Assembly: GCA_938021675.1 (NCBI GenBank)
Contig: CALIFY010000006.1
Span: 1-63,147, forward strand
Direction: 5' to 3'
DNA: 63,147 bases
DNA from: an uncultured Acidimicrobiales bacterium
Lineage (GTDB): Bacteria > Actinomycetota > Acidimicrobiia > Acidimicrobiales > SZUA-35
Shown here one piece after another: positions 44,469 to 54,247 of this stretch (its first letter is position 1; the number at the start of each line of letters is the position of its first letter). The notes under the pieces were generated by a model. That model did not search any database. It was not told the DNA's origin and was given only the letters and a program-made list of their open reading frames with translations. The translations under genes were made by a program, and so were the position numbers.

Positions 44469-46181
44469 TTGGCCGTGCAAAACGTCGTCGAGCTGGGAAT
44501 CCCGGGTATTGGTCCGGCCACACTTCTGGCCCGCGGCGGCTCTGCCTACGTCTATTTGGCCGAGCAAATGGATTTCGGCCGCCCGGTCGCGGTGAAGGTC
44601 CTCTTTCAGGCGCTCGAAGACGAGGCGACCATCAAACGCTTCGATCGGGAGTGTCGGGCCATCGGGGCGGTGTCGTCTCACCCCAACATTGTGGTGGTTC
44701 ACGGCCGCGGACTGACCGCTGACGACCGACCGTATCTCGTGATGGAGCACCGGGCGGGCGGTTCGTTGGCCGAGCGGCTGGCCATCCGCCGACGTCTGAC
44801 CGAGGCGGAGGCCACGAGTATCGGCATCAAGATCGCCGGCGCACTCGACGTTGCCCACGCCGCAGGTGTCCTCCACCGCGATGTGAAGCCGGCGAATATC
44901 TTGCTGTCGGCATATGAAGAACCGGCGCTGGCCGATTTCGGCATCGCCCGAATCGAGGGCGGACACAAGACGACCCAGGGGGTTCTGAGCGCCAGCGTGC
45001 TCCACGCCAGCCGCGAGGTACTCGACCACGGCGAGCCGACCGCTCGGTCCGACGTCTACTCGCTGGCATCCACGCTGTTCGAGCTGACAACCGGGCGAGC
45101 CCCATTTTCTGACCCTGACGACGAATCGATGTGGGCCGTGGTCAACCGCGTTCTGACCGAGGACGCCCCCGACCCGACGACGCTTTCGGTCTCACCAGCT
45201 TTGGCCGCCGTGTTACGCCGGGGCCTTTCCCATGACGCGGCGGCACGACAACCGTCGGCCGCGGCGTTTGCCGCTGAGTTGGAGGGCTTGAACAAACCGA
45301 CGCGGGCCAACGAACCGACGGCCCAGACTCCGGTAACCTCAGTCGAGGCGTCGAGTAACACCACGGTGATGGCCTCGGTTCCCGCCGTTCCCGACCATGC
45401 CAACCCCGCTGGCCAATCGATTGCCGGGGCCAGCCAACCGCCGGTTGTTCCGACGCCACGGGTTCGAATTCGCCGTGTGCTGCTGGCCGTGACGTTACTC
45501 ATCGGCGTCGGCATCGGGGCGGTAATCGTCTTTGAAATCTTGACGTCCGATGCTTCCAGCCAGGCAGCATCGGTCGATGAGCGACCGTTCGATGATGTCG
45601 GTACCGATCTGAACGAAATTGCCGGAGCCGATGCCGCCGACGGGCCACAACTCAACTTTGCCCGAGCGGCGATCGGCCCGCTCCGGGCCGGCGAACGATA
45701 CACCCTCGATGTGATCGATGGCCCCGACCAGGCCCGGTACCGGATCTTGGTCGATGGCCAACCGGTAACCGATCTCGAGGAGTCGGTGCCGATCTATTTC
45801 CCCGAAACCGGTCGATACGCTGTCCAACTCGAAATCGAGACCCCCGATGAGGAGAGAACGACCACCGAACAAGCGGTCACCCCACCGGTCGAGGTGTATG
45901 TCTCGGGCGATGGGCCAGAACCCGGGTACCGGGCCAACCTGGCGTCGATTCGGTCCCTACCCGAGAACTGGCCCCAGGCACTCGATCTGTACGACAAGCT
46001 CGTCAGCGATGGACACACCGAGTTGAAGCTGAACCTCTCCACCCGTGCCGAAGAAGACAGCTTGCCGTTCTGGAACTACTACGTCGACGGATTCGGTGAC
46101 GATCAGGCCGAAGCCGAGGCCTATTGCAAACGCTTCGGGCTCGACGCCGACAGTTGCTTCGTGGCGAGAGCGGGAGCTTGA
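44469..46181 (+). CDS. Membrane receptor Ser/Thr protein kinase (PknB-like)
   Basis: 570 aa from TTG at 44469 or GTG two codons on. Kinase domain (about 10-275): VAVKVLFQ with catalytic Lys, HRDVKPANILL (about 135), DFGIARI (about 156) and ARSDVYSLASTLFELTTGRA. The usual APE motif is replaced by ASRE. A linker leads to one membrane helix (LLAVTLLIGVGIGAVIVFEI, about 335-358) and a 210-residue extracellular domain of unknown type containing Pro-rich and beta-strand segments. No PASTA repeats are visible. It senses an outside signal; ligand unknown. The 3' end overlaps the convergent gene by 61 bp. Confidence 0.9.
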   Translation: MAVQNVVELGIPGIGPATLLARGGSAYVYLAEQMDFGRPVAVKVLFQALEDEATIKRFDRECRAIGAVSSHPNIVVVHGRGLTADDRPYLVMEHRAGGSLAERLAIRRRLTEAEATSIGIKIAGALDVAHAAGVLHRDVKPANILLSAYEEPALADFGIARIEGGHKTTQGVLSASVLHASREVLDHGEPTARSDVYSLASTLFELTTGRAPFSDPDDESMWAVVNRVLTEDAPDPTTLSVSPALAAVLRRGLSHDAAARQPSAAAFAAELEGLNKPTRANEPTAQTPVTSVEASSNTTVMASVPAVPDHANPAGQSIAGASQPPVVPTPRVRIRRVLLAVTLLIGVGIGAVIVFEILTSDASSQAASVDERPFDDVGTDLNEIAGADAADGPQLNFARAAIGPLRAGERYTLDVIDGPDQARYRILVDGQPVTDLEESVPIYFPETGRYAVQLEIETPDEERTTTEQAVTPPVEVYVSGDGPEPGYRANLASIRSLPENWPQALDLYDKLVSDGHTELKLNLSTRAEEDSLPFWNYYVDGFGDDQAEAEAYCKRFGLDADSCFVARAGA

Positions 46182-47482
46182 CCATCGGCTGACGATGGAG
46201 GAGCGCCATCGGGGTCAAACGGACTCGCCACCTCCTCGGCACCGTCCGCATCGACCACGGAGGCTCGAACCCGAACCGGTGGGACATCATCGAACGGTGG
46301 TACCAGTTCGTCTGGGAGGGGTCGGACCGTTGGCCTGGCCCGCCGCCGACGACGCTCGGGCACCAAGGACCGCATTTCTTCCATTTTCCCGAAGCACAGC
46401 AGCCGGTCGTCAGCCTCCAGCACCCGCCCGTCGCGGGGATTGGGAATCACTTTGCTCCCCCGGTGGAGGGTGAGGACCGAGATGTCGCGGGCCCGCAGCC
46501 CAGCCCCAATCGTGTTGCCCACCAGTTCGGCTGCCTCGCCGACCACGAGTTCGGCGACACCATAGCCGGTGCTGATCGATAGCCGTTGCCGCACATCCAG
46601 CTCGGGAAATGCCACCTGACGGGCGATGTAATCGACCACAGCGCCGGCCACGTCGAGCCCGGTTGCGGTCTCGATTCCTTCCATGCCCGGAGACGAGTTG
46701 ACCTCCATGATCAACGGGCCATCATCGGATTCGAGCATGTCGACGCCGGCGACTCGAAGTCCCATGATGTGGGCGGCCCGTACGGCAAGCGCTTTGGCGT
46801 CCTCATCGAGATCGACTACCTCGGTCCGCCCACCACGGTGCACGTTTGAACGGAACTCGTCGTCCTTCCCGATCCGCCGCATGGCGGCGATGACCTGGTC
46901 GCCAACGACGAAGGCCCGGATGTCACGCCCTCGGCTCTCGGCGATGAAACGTTGGATAAGCACGTTCTGGCGCGTCCATTGAAGGGTCTCGATAACCGTT
47001 TCGGCCACGGCCGCATCGGGGGCAAGAATGACACCGATGCCCTGTGTCCCCTCAAGCAACTTGATGATCACCGGCGCTCCGCCGACCCGCTCGATCGCTG
47101 GCGACACATCGTTGCGGTCTCGAACGAAGGTGGTATCTGGAATGCCGATCGAGTGCCGGGACAGTATCTGAATTGACCGGAGCTTGTCGCGGGAGTTAGC
47201 GATGGCATTTGCTGTGTTCGGCGTGTACACATCCATTTGTTCGAACTGGCGAACTACCGCCATGCCATAGAACGTGATTGACGCGCCGATCCTGGGGAGA
47301 ATCGCATCCACATCAGCGATCGGCTCCCCGCGATAGAGCATGTCGGGCTCATCGCCCGACAGGTCGATAGCCAGCCGTAACGTGTCGAGTATCTCCACGT
47401 CGTGCCCCCGTTCAACGCCAGCAGCGAGAAGGCGTTGTGGTGAGTACGAAGAGGGGTGTCGCGAAAGTAGTGCCAGTCTCAA
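46121..47482 (-). CDS. RimK-like ATP-grasp ligase fused to RCK_C domain
   Basis: 453 aa from the TTG at 47482, chosen because a GGAGGG ribosome site stands just before it and the conserved RLALLSRHPSSYSPQRL starts there. The N-terminal RimK pre-ATP-grasp part and the ATP-grasp domain (about 100-290) show IIKLLEGTQGIGV, IQRFIAESRGRDIRAFVVGD and GPLIMEVNSSPGMEGIE. Next comes an RCK_C/TrkA-C-like domain (about 305-390: GVAELVVGEAAELVGNTIG, then DRLLCFGK), and then a disordered Pro/Asp-rich tail. RimK adds Glu to proteins or peptides; the RCK_C part suggests small-ligand control. Substrate unknown. Confidence 0.83.
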   Translation of the reverse strand: MRLALLSRHPSSYSPQRLLAAGVERGHDVEILDTLRLAIDLSGDEPDMLYRGEPIADVDAILPRIGASITFYGMAVVRQFEQMDVYTPNTANAIANSRDKLRSIQILSRHSIGIPDTTFVRDRNDVSPAIERVGGAPVIIKLLEGTQGIGVILAPDAAVAETVIETLQWTRQNVLIQRFIAESRGRDIRAFVVGDQVIAAMRRIGKDDEFRSNVHRGGRTEVVDLDEDAKALAVRAAHIMGLRVAGVDMLESDDGPLIMEVNSSPGMEGIETATGLDVAGAVVDYIARQVAFPELDVRQRLSISTGYGVAELVVGEAAELVGNTIGAGLRARDISVLTLHRGSKVIPNPRDGRVLEADDRLLCFGKMEEMRSLVPERRRRRARPTVRPLPDELVPPFDDVPPVRVRASVVDADGAEEVASPFDPDGAPPSSADGQAPALATKQLSASSPKRLQ

Positions 47483-47571
47483 GTTTCCCTCCGCCCATTC
47501 CCGGGTCCGGACCTCGACCGAACGGCTACATTCTACGTTGTCCGGCCATCCCTGCGGCTTCGCCCCCAACC

Positions 47572-47596
47572 CCAACCACGGTTTTTTTCGTGTTGG
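47572..47596. terminator. Possible hairpin with T-run loop between two reverse-strand genes
   Basis: CCAACCACG (47572-47580) pairs with CGTGTTGG (47589-47596), with one bulged base and an 8-nt loop that is a T-run on the forward strand. It lies just after the amidohydrolase gene read in reverse. It may be a weak terminator of the island's reverse arm. Confidence 0.3.
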
Positions 47597-47627
47597 GACA
47601 ACGATTTTCTCGCTGGTTTAGTGAGTT

Positions 47628-49022
47628 TCAACCAGGCTGAAAACGTCTAGCAATTCGACTGTGGTCGACCAACATTTCGTCTAATCGGGGCGAAGCAAGT
47701 CGGCCGTCGGCAACTATCGGCCGTCCGGCCACCACCGTGTACCACGCTCCGGTCGGACCGCACCGCAACCATCCTTCGATCGGATCGGCCACGACACCGG
47801 CAAAGCTTGGGCCGGCCAGACGCCACACTGCGATGTCGGCCACGGCCCCGACGCTGAGTTCACCGAGCTCTCCGGACCTCCCGAGACACGCCGCTCCCCC
47901 TCGGGTGGCCATCTCCAGAGCGACTCGGGCCGGCATGGCGTCCGCTCCCGCCGTTAGTTTGGCCTGGAGGAGTGCCAATCGAGTCTCCTGCCACAACGAG
48001 CCACTGTCGGCCGAAGACGAGCCATCGACCCCAACTCCGACCGGGCATCCGGCGGCCAGTAAGTCCACGATCGGCGCTATCCCCGAACTGAGGATCATGT
48101 TCGAACTCGGGCAGTGAGCGATCCCGACCCCAGCTGCCCCGAGCCGCTGAATCTCCGATGGATCGGGCCGGACGACGTGGGCGGCCCAGCTCCGATCGGT
48201 CATCCAACCGACGTCTTCGTACAGATCGATCGGCCGCATACCAAACGTGGCGAGAGCGAACTCGTCATCCTCGACGTTCTCGGCCAGATGGGTGTGGAGT
48301 CGGACGTCGAGCGCTTCGGCAAGCTCGGCCGTTCGCCGCATCAGGTCTGGGGTCACGGTGAACGGGGAGCAAGGAGCGAGGGCGACCCTGGTCATCGCAC
48401 CATGGCTCCGGTCGTGCCAGCGATCGACATGGCGAACCGATTCGGCCAAGATCGTGTCCTCATCCTGCACCGCGTCGTCTGGCGGTAAGCCACCGTCCTT
48501 GGTCGACAGGCTCATCGAGCCATAGGTTGGATGGAAGCGGACCCCAAGGTCTAGGGCGGCGTGGATTTCGGCCCCCAACAAATCGCCGGCCGTCGACGGG
48601 TGCAGGTAGTGGTGGTCCGAGGAGGTCGTGCACCCCGAGAGCGCCAGCTCGGCCAGACCGACCCATGCCGCAACGTGGACTGCCTCTTCATCAAGAAACT
48701 CGGTCCACAGCGGATAAAGGCGCTGCAGCCACCCGAACAGCGGTGCCGACGTCATCGGCCCGTAGGCTCTCGTCAAGTTTTGAAAGAGATGATGATGGGT
48801 GTTGACAAGGCCAGGGGTGACCAGGCATCCCTCTGCGGAAAGCGTCGAGGTAGCCTCCGGCGCCGCATCGGTCGATGCCCCGACAGCGACGATGAGACCA
48901 TCGGTGATAGCGACCCAACCTCCGGGAAGTTCTCGCCGATCGGCGTCGACGGTAGCGACGAGGCGAGCATCACGGATCAACAGATCACAGGGGGCAGCGT
49001 CGGGCTGCGACCCAACCGTCAC
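47628..49022 (-). CDS. Amidohydrolase, 8-oxoguanine deaminase-like
   Basis: 464 aa. A metal-dependent amidohydrolase with HxH in NTHHHLFQNLTRA, a second-barrel histidine in RLHTHLAENVEDDEF, and catalytic regions GIAHCPSSNM and VGVGVDGSSSADSG. The pattern NTHHHLFQNLTRAYGP with CTTSSDHHYL is typical of the 8-oxoguanine deaminase / chlorohydrolase subgroup. It would deaminate an aminated purine to its oxo form in the cytoplasm. The GTG start overlaps the upstream transporter ATPase stop (GTGA), so it is the last gene of the importer operon. Confidence 0.85.
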   Translation of the reverse strand: MTVGSQPDAAPCDLLIRDARLVATVDADRRELPGGWVAITDGLIVAVGASTDAAPEATSTLSAEGCLVTPGLVNTHHHLFQNLTRAYGPMTSAPLFGWLQRLYPLWTEFLDEEAVHVAAWVGLAELALSGCTTSSDHHYLHPSTAGDLLGAEIHAALDLGVRFHPTYGSMSLSTKDGGLPPDDAVQDEDTILAESVRHVDRWHDRSHGAMTRVALAPCSPFTVTPDLMRRTAELAEALDVRLHTHLAENVEDDEFALATFGMRPIDLYEDVGWMTDRSWAAHVVRPDPSEIQRLGAAGVGIAHCPSSNMILSSGIAPIVDLLAAGCPVGVGVDGSSSADSGSLWQETRLALLQAKLTAGADAMPARVALEMATRGGAACLGRSGELGELSVGAVADIAVWRLAGPSFAGVVADPIEGWLRCGPTGAWYTVVAGRPIVADGRLASPRLDEMLVDHSRIARRFQPG

Positions 49023-50695
49023 GATGCGTCGGTCACCTCGGAATCGGCCACTGCGGACTCGGGCCCATCAGAATCGGGCCCATCAGAATCGTGGACAGGC
49101 GAATCTGCGATAGGCGAATCGGCCACAAAGGAATCTGCCTCACCGACGGTGGCACCGGCCATGGCCAGGCCGAGCCCCTCACGAGTCGCCGATGGGCGAT
49201 CGAGCACCGAAACAACCTTTCCTTCATACATCACCGCAATCCTGTCGGCCAATGCAAGGATCTCATCAAGGTCTTCGGAGATCATCAGGATAGCCACGCC
49301 ATCAGCTCGCTGAGCCAGAAGCTGCGAGTGGATGTATTCGGCGGCGCCGATGTCGACCCCTCTCGTCGGTTGAGCGGCCAACAACACGGTGGGGCTGCTG
49401 TCCAACTCCCGAGCGAGGATGAGCTTCTGGATGTTGCCACCGGACAAGCTCTTCGTCGGAGTTTCCAGGCTTGGGGTCTTCACCGAAAACGCATCGACGA
49501 GGCGGTGACAGTGCTCGGCCATCCGCTCGGAGCGAAACAATCCGCTTCGCAAGAACCGGGAATCGTCGTGGTTGATCAATAGCAGGTTCTCTTTGACATC
49601 GAACTCGCCGATGGCACCGTCTTTCATACGCTCTTCCGGCACATAGGCCAAGCCGGCAGCGCGAGTAGTCGCCGAATTGGCCGCCGTTACGTCGACCCCA
49701 TCGATCTCCACCACCGAACCCCGGCGGGCCGGTCTGAGCCCGGCGATGGTCTCGGCCAGCTCGCGTTGTCCGTTCCCGGAGACCCCGGCGATACCAACGA
49801 TCTCGCCCGCCCGGACGTCGAGGTCCACGCCGTTGACCGCCATGGTGCCCCGGTCGCCGATGACCTTGACGTCCCGGAGGCTCAGGCGGACATCACCAGG
49901 TTCCACCGACGCCTTATCGGGGGCCAACACTACCTCACGTCCAACCATCATCTGAGCTAGCTGGTGGCGGTCGGCGTCGGCTGGCACCGTGTGTCCGGTG
50001 ACCCGACCGTTGCGAAGCACCGTGATCCGGTCGCTCAACTCTATGACTTCGTGGAGTTTGTGAGAGATAAACACAAGACCACGCCCGTTCGCTGTCATCT
50101 GCCGGAGGATGACGAACAGATCGTCCACCTCTTGGGGTGTCAACACCGCGGTCGGTTCGTCGAGAACAAGCAGCTCGGCGTCTCGATACAACGCCTTGAT
50201 GATCTCTACCCTCTGGCGCTCCCCGACCGACAGCTTCCACACTTCGATCGAGGGATCGACCGCCAGCCCGTATCGCTCCGAGATCTCGACGATCCGGGAT
50301 GACACCGCCCCGAGGTTGGTGGACGGCCGCCAGCCAGGCTTCAGACCGAGCGCCACGTTTTCGGCGACGCTGAGCGTCGGCACCAACATGAAATGTTGAT
50401 GGACCATGCCGATCCGCATGCCGATGGCGTTTGTCGGCGATGTGATCTCCACCGGATTACCGCGGAGCAGAATTTGTCCCTCATCGGGCTGATATAGCCC
50501 GAACAGGATCTTCATCAGAGTACTTTTTCCCGCTCCGTTCTCTCCGAGAAGGGTGTGTACCTCTCCGCGGCGAAGATCAAAGCTTACGTCGTCGTTAGCC
50601 ACCACGCCGGGAAAGCGCTTGGTGATGTTTCGCATTTCCAACAACGGAACATCGGTGTTTTCAACACGTTCCGGCGCGGTAGCCAACGACTCCAT
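49019..50695 (-). CDS. Nucleoside-type ABC importer ATP-binding protein with two ATPase domains
   Basis: 558 aa. Two tandem nucleotide-binding domains of the BMP/RbsA type. The first has Walker A LLGENGAGKSTLM, signature LSVGERQRVEIIKAL and Walker B LLVLDEPTAVL. The second lacks a canonical Walker A but has the signature LSGGNIQKLILARE, typical of this family. The last 39 residues are a five-residue xDSxx repeat. Partner of the two permeases and the BMP lipoprotein upstream. The family imports nucleosides or bases. Confidence 0.92.
   Translation of the reverse strand: MESLATAPERVENTDVPLLEMRNITKRFPGVVANDDVSFDLRRGEVHTLLGENGAGKSTLMKILFGLYQPDEGQILLRGNPVEITSPTNAIGMRIGMVHQHFMLVPTLSVAENVALGLKPGWRPSTNLGAVSSRIVEISERYGLAVDPSIEVWKLSVGERQRVEIIKALYRDAELLVLDEPTAVLTPQEVDDLFVILRQMTANGRGLVFISHKLHEVIELSDRITVLRNGRVTGHTVPADADRHQLAQMMVGREVVLAPDKASVEPGDVRLSLRDVKVIGDRGTMAVNGVDLDVRAGEIVGIAGVSGNGQRELAETIAGLRPARRGSVVEIDGVDVTAANSATTRAAGLAYVPEERMKDGAIGEFDVKENLLLINHDDSRFLRSGLFRSERMAEHCHRLVDAFSVKTPSLETPTKSLSGGNIQKLILARELDSSPTVLLAAQPTRGVDIGAAEYIHSQLLAQRADGVAILMISEDLDEILALADRIAVMYEGKVVSVLDRPSATREGLGLAMAGATVGEADSFVADSPIADSPVHDSDGPDSDGPESAVADSEVTDAS
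49022..49138 (-). repeat. Seven-copy pentapeptide-coding repeat at the ATPase C-terminus
   Basis: Seven consecutive five-residue units of type x-D/E-S-x-x (ADSFV, ADSPI, ADSPV, HDSDG, PDSDG, PESAV, ADSEV) followed by TDAS. At the DNA level the period is 15 bp, with some diverged copies. No function is apparent; probably a flexible acidic tail. Confidence 0.85.
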
Positions 50696-50714
50696 AGTTT
50701 TGATCTACTTTCGA

Positions 50715-51917
50715 CTACTGGCCGGTGCTGATCGAGCCGTCGACGACGCCAGCGATCGTCTCACCAACCCCACCCTTGATCTCTTCATCCAGTTCGAAGC
50801 AACCGTTGAACTCGATCACGAGGCCCTCGTTCTCTAACGTCAACTCGAAGACCTCACCTCCGAGCGTGCCGCCTTCGATTGCCGAGAAGATGTCGGTCAG
50901 GACGACCTCCCAGTGATACACCTGCGATGCGACCACCAGGTCGGGCGAGAGCGACACCTGATTCGACTGCGTTCCGAACCACGGAACTTGGTTGGCGTCA
51001 GCAACGCTAATAGCGCCCACAACATGCTGGGCCGAGCCGGTCAAGATGTCTGAGCCGGCGTCGACATGGGCCGTTGCCGCCTCGGTAGCGAGAGCGACAT
51101 CGCCGAACGAACCGGTGTACGTGACGTTGACCGAGGCCCCTTCAGCCTCCGCTCCGGCGACAAACCCGTCGACGTAGAGGGCGGCATCGCCAGCTTCAAT
51201 CGGTCCGACCATGCCGATCGATCCTGCCTCGGACAGCTTGGCTGCCACGGTTCCGAGCACGTACCCACCTTGATCTGCAGCCGGCGTGTAGGCAAAGACG
51301 TTGTCGAGCCCTTGGGTCTCGCTTGCGGTGCCCCACACGAAGCTCGTCTCCGGGAACTCGGGAGCGATCTCCTCCAGCGAGCCTCCGTACTGTGTGCCAT
51401 GAGCGATGACCACGTCGATCCCGTCCTCGGCATAGCCACGGATAGCGGCCGCCGCCTCCTCAACCACGAACGTGCTGGTGGTTAGCTGCGGTTCGATACC
51501 GAGTGCCGTGACGGCGTCGACCATGCTCTGCGTGAATGCCAGATCATCTTCGGCGCTGGGGGCCACGATGGCGACGGTCAAGTCGGTGACCGGCTCAGAC
51601 GCGGCGGGGAACGATGAGGTTTCGCCACATTCGACGGTAAGCATGTTCCCGCCGGCATCGGCCATAGCGTCGCCATCGTCGGCGTCGCCTTCTTCCTCCT
51701 CTTCCTCTTCCATCGCGCCTTCGGCTTCTTCGGTCACATCATCGACGGCATCGTCTGCCGCATCCGCTGCGTCGCCAGCTGCGTCGACAGCATCGTCGCC
51801 GGCGTCGGTTACCTCGTCGACCGCATCGTCGACAGCATCATCGCTACCACAGGCGGCAGCGATGAAGACAAGCGCCGCGAGGGCACCAATCAGCTTCAGA
51901 ACAACCTTCTTACTCAT
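50715..51917 (-). CDS. BMP-family substrate-binding lipoprotein
   Basis: 400 aa. Lipobox IAAAC (C23), then an extraordinary acidic linker of about 65 residues (DDAVDD-type repeats and a run of Glu), then a BMP/PnrA-type ligand domain. Motifs include DLAFTQSMVDAV, VIAHGTQYGGSLEEIAPEFP, GMVGPIEAGDAAL and YHWEVVLTDIFSAIEGG. This class binds purine nucleosides, bases or related compounds. Given the purine-type enzymes around it, a purine or urate-like ligand is likely (inference). Confidence 0.92.
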   Translation of the reverse strand: MSKKVVLKLIGALAALVFIAAACGSDDAVDDAVDEVTDAGDDAVDAAGDAADAADDAVDDVTEEAEGAMEEEEEEEGDADDGDAMADAGGNMLTVECGETSSFPAASEPVTDLTVAIVAPSAEDDLAFTQSMVDAVTALGIEPQLTTSTFVVEEAAAAIRGYAEDGIDVVIAHGTQYGGSLEEIAPEFPETSFVWGTASETQGLDNVFAYTPAADQGGYVLGTVAAKLSEAGSIGMVGPIEAGDAALYVDGFVAGAEAEGASVNVTYTGSFGDVALATEAATAHVDAGSDILTGSAQHVVGAISVADANQVPWFGTQSNQVSLSPDLVVASQVYHWEVVLTDIFSAIEGGTLGGEVFELTLENEGLVIEFNGCFELDEEIKGGVGETIAGVVDGSISTGQ

Positions 51918-51994
51918 AGTGAAATGTGTCTCCTGCCTTGGTCTTTGAACTGGATCTTGTCTCGTTTGCCTAGCGATTGGTTGCGCGGTTCATA

Positions 51995-52927
51995 TCAATG
52001 CCGCGAGAACGGTCGGGCCAGAGCGGCCGGAGCTTCGATTCGACGGGCCAACACCACGAGGGCGACGATGGTCAACACGGCCGGGGCCATGGCGCCGAGA
52101 TCGGAGGCTTCGAGCGGGATGATGCCGCGGGTCTTCAGCTGAAGGACAAGGGAGGCCACGATCCCGTACAACAACGCACCGACCATCACGCCGCGGGATC
52201 GCCAAGCGCCAAAGTAGACGAGAGCAACGGCGATGAATCCAAGCCCCTGGGTTAGGTTTGGCTGGAAGATCCCCAGGCCGAGAGACAACGCCATCCCCGC
52301 CAGGCCGGCCATCGTGTTTCCGATCAAAATGGCGATGAATCTGACGCCGGCGACCGACACGCCGAGGCTGTCGGCGGCCTGCGGGTTCTCGCCGACGGCT
52401 CGGACGTTCATGCCGAAGGTGGTTTTGAACAATACGAGCGTAACGATGGGCACCAATGCAAAAGCCAGGTACGTCAGAGGGTTGTGCTGGAAAATGGCAT
52501 CTCCGACATACGGAATCGAGCCGAGACCGGGTATGGCTACCTCTTCGAGCCTGACCTTCAGCGGCGTAGGTGTACCAACGAGTTCTTCGAATAACAGGTC
52601 GCTGAACCCGAGCCCAAACAGGAAGATACCTATCCCGCTGATGCCCTGTTCCGCCTCGAAAACTACGGTGATGACGCCGTAGACCACGCCCATGAGTAAT
52701 CCGATTACCGCCCCCGCCAGGAAGCCGTACCACAAGTTCTCGGTTCGTAATACGACGTAGTACGAACCGAACGCGCTGAGCAGCATAACGCCGTCGACAC
52801 CAAGGTTGAGCACACCGGACCGTTGACCGATCGTTTCGCCGAGCGCGGCGAGAAGGTACGGGGTAGCGAGTCGGATACCGGCGGCTACGGTCGACACGAG
52901 AACCGACAAGGTGAACAGATCCCTCAT
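51995..52927 (-). CDS. Nucleoside-type ABC importer permease (YufQ-like)
   Basis: 310 aa with eight to nine helices. Typical motifs are TPYLLAALGETIGQRSGVLN near the start, then GVDGVMLLSAF, KTTFGMNVRAVGENPQAADS and FIAILIGNTMAGLAGMALSL. It lies 4 bp after the companion permease gene. Forms the membrane channel with it. Confidence 0.92.
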   Translation of the reverse strand: MRDLFTLSVLVSTVAAGIRLATPYLLAALGETIGQRSGVLNLGVDGVMLLSAFGSYYVVLRTENLWYGFLAGAVIGLLMGVVYGVITVVFEAEQGISGIGIFLFGLGFSDLLFEELVGTPTPLKVRLEEVAIPGLGSIPYVGDAIFQHNPLTYLAFALVPIVTLVLFKTTFGMNVRAVGENPQAADSLGVSVAGVRFIAILIGNTMAGLAGMALSLGLGIFQPNLTQGLGFIAVALVYFGAWRSRGVMVGALLYGIVASLVLQLKTRGIIPLEASDLGAMAPAVLTIVALVVLARRIEAPAALARPFSRH

Positions 52928-52931
52928 CGCT

Positions 52932-54068
52932 TCACACCTCTCCGGTCACGGCGACATCATCGGTCGTCTCATGGGAGTGAGGTAGTCCACCTTTTTCCCG
53001 TAGCATCCGGTCTTCGATCAGGTGGCGGACTCGGCCACTCGACACTACGAAAATGACGATGATCCCGTTGAGAGCGATGGCCAATGGAGCGGGGATCTGA
53101 AGTGCTCGTTGGAGGTTGTTGGCGCCGGTCAGCAAGCTGCCAAACAAGAACGAAGATGGGATGGTCCACAGTGGGTGTAGACCGCCGAACAACGCAGCGA
53201 CGATCCCATTGAATCCAGCGGAGCCGGTGAACCCCACCGATGAACCATCGGTGACCATTCGTAGACTCTCGCTCCCAAATACCAGGACCGCACCGGCCAG
53301 ACCAGACAGCGACCCGCTGATAGCCATGGCGGTTACGATGCTTCTCTCTACAGAGATTCCAGACGCTCGGGCGGCATCCGGATTGTAACCGACCGCCCGG
53401 AGCCGGAATCCCAGGGGTGTTCGCCAGAGCACCACCCACACCGTCAACGCTGCCGCTATCGCGATAACGATCCCGAGATGAAACCGAGTACCGGGGACGA
53501 GGATGGGAAGGGCTGCATTGTCCGTCAGTCGCTGGGTCTGAGGAATCCGGCTACCTTCGAGTTCTGCAGGGTCGATCATCGGGCCACGCAACAGGACGTT
53601 CATTACCTGAATGGCGACCAGGTTGAGCATAATCGTGCTGAGGATCTCATTTACCGCGGCGTACGCCTTCAGCACACCGGGAATCGCTCCCCAAAACGCA
53701 CCGCCGACCATGCCGGCGAGAAGCACGATGGGCAAGAGCAAGATCTTCGGCGTGTCGGGGATGGTCAAGGCGATGGCGGTGCCGAGGAGCGCTCCGATCA
53801 CGATTTGGCCCTCGCCGCCGATGTTGACCACCCGCGACCGAAAGGCCACGGTGATTCCGGCACCGACGAGCAGGAGTGGTGCCGCTCGGACCATTGTGGT
53901 GGCCAACCGGTCCGGCGTACCAAACGCCCCATCAACCATCGCCACCAACCCGTCGAGCGGGTTTGCTCCCAGAGCGAGAATCATTACTGCTCCGAACAGG
54001 AAGGCGACAAGGGCCGCCCCAAGGGGCACGACGCCGCCAAGCACTCTCGTCCCGACCACCCGTCTCAT
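52932..54068 (-). CDS. Nucleoside-type ABC importer permease (YufP-like)
   Basis: 378 aa. Helix-rich, with VRAAPLLLVGAGITVAFRSR, VVNIGGEGQIVIGALLGTAI, GFRLRAVGYNPDAARASGIS and TALNGIIVIF-like ends. The BMP-associated permease pattern is clear. First transporter gene of the reverse arm, 179 bp after the regulator stop; that gap shows no clear terminator, so read-through from the regulator gene is possible. Confidence 0.92.
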   Translation of the reverse strand: MRRVVGTRVLGGVVPLGAALVAFLFGAVMILALGANPLDGLVAMVDGAFGTPDRLATTMVRAAPLLLVGAGITVAFRSRVVNIGGEGQIVIGALLGTAIALTIPDTPKILLLPIVLLAGMVGGAFWGAIPGVLKAYAAVNEILSTIMLNLVAIQVMNVLLRGPMIDPAELEGSRIPQTQRLTDNAALPILVPGTRFHLGIVIAIAAALTVWVVLWRTPLGFRLRAVGYNPDAARASGISVERSIVTAMAISGSLSGLAGAVLVFGSESLRMVTDGSSVGFTGSAGFNGIVAALFGGLHPLWTIPSSFLFGSLLTGANNLQRALQIPAPLAIALNGIIVIFVVSSGRVRHLIEDRMLREKGGLPHSHETTDDVAVTGEV

Positions 54069-54247
54069 CGACGGTCACGCGGCAGACGTCGTCGTATCCG
54101 GTCGATCACAGCGCCCCTCCCGGTCAGCAATGTACCGAAGACCGTGCCACATTGAAAGAAGGATCGACATCCAGGTAGGCCCACCACGGCCGGCAGACCA
54201 TACGAAACCCTGACGACATCGACACTGCTCAGGCGCCGGTCAGGGCG

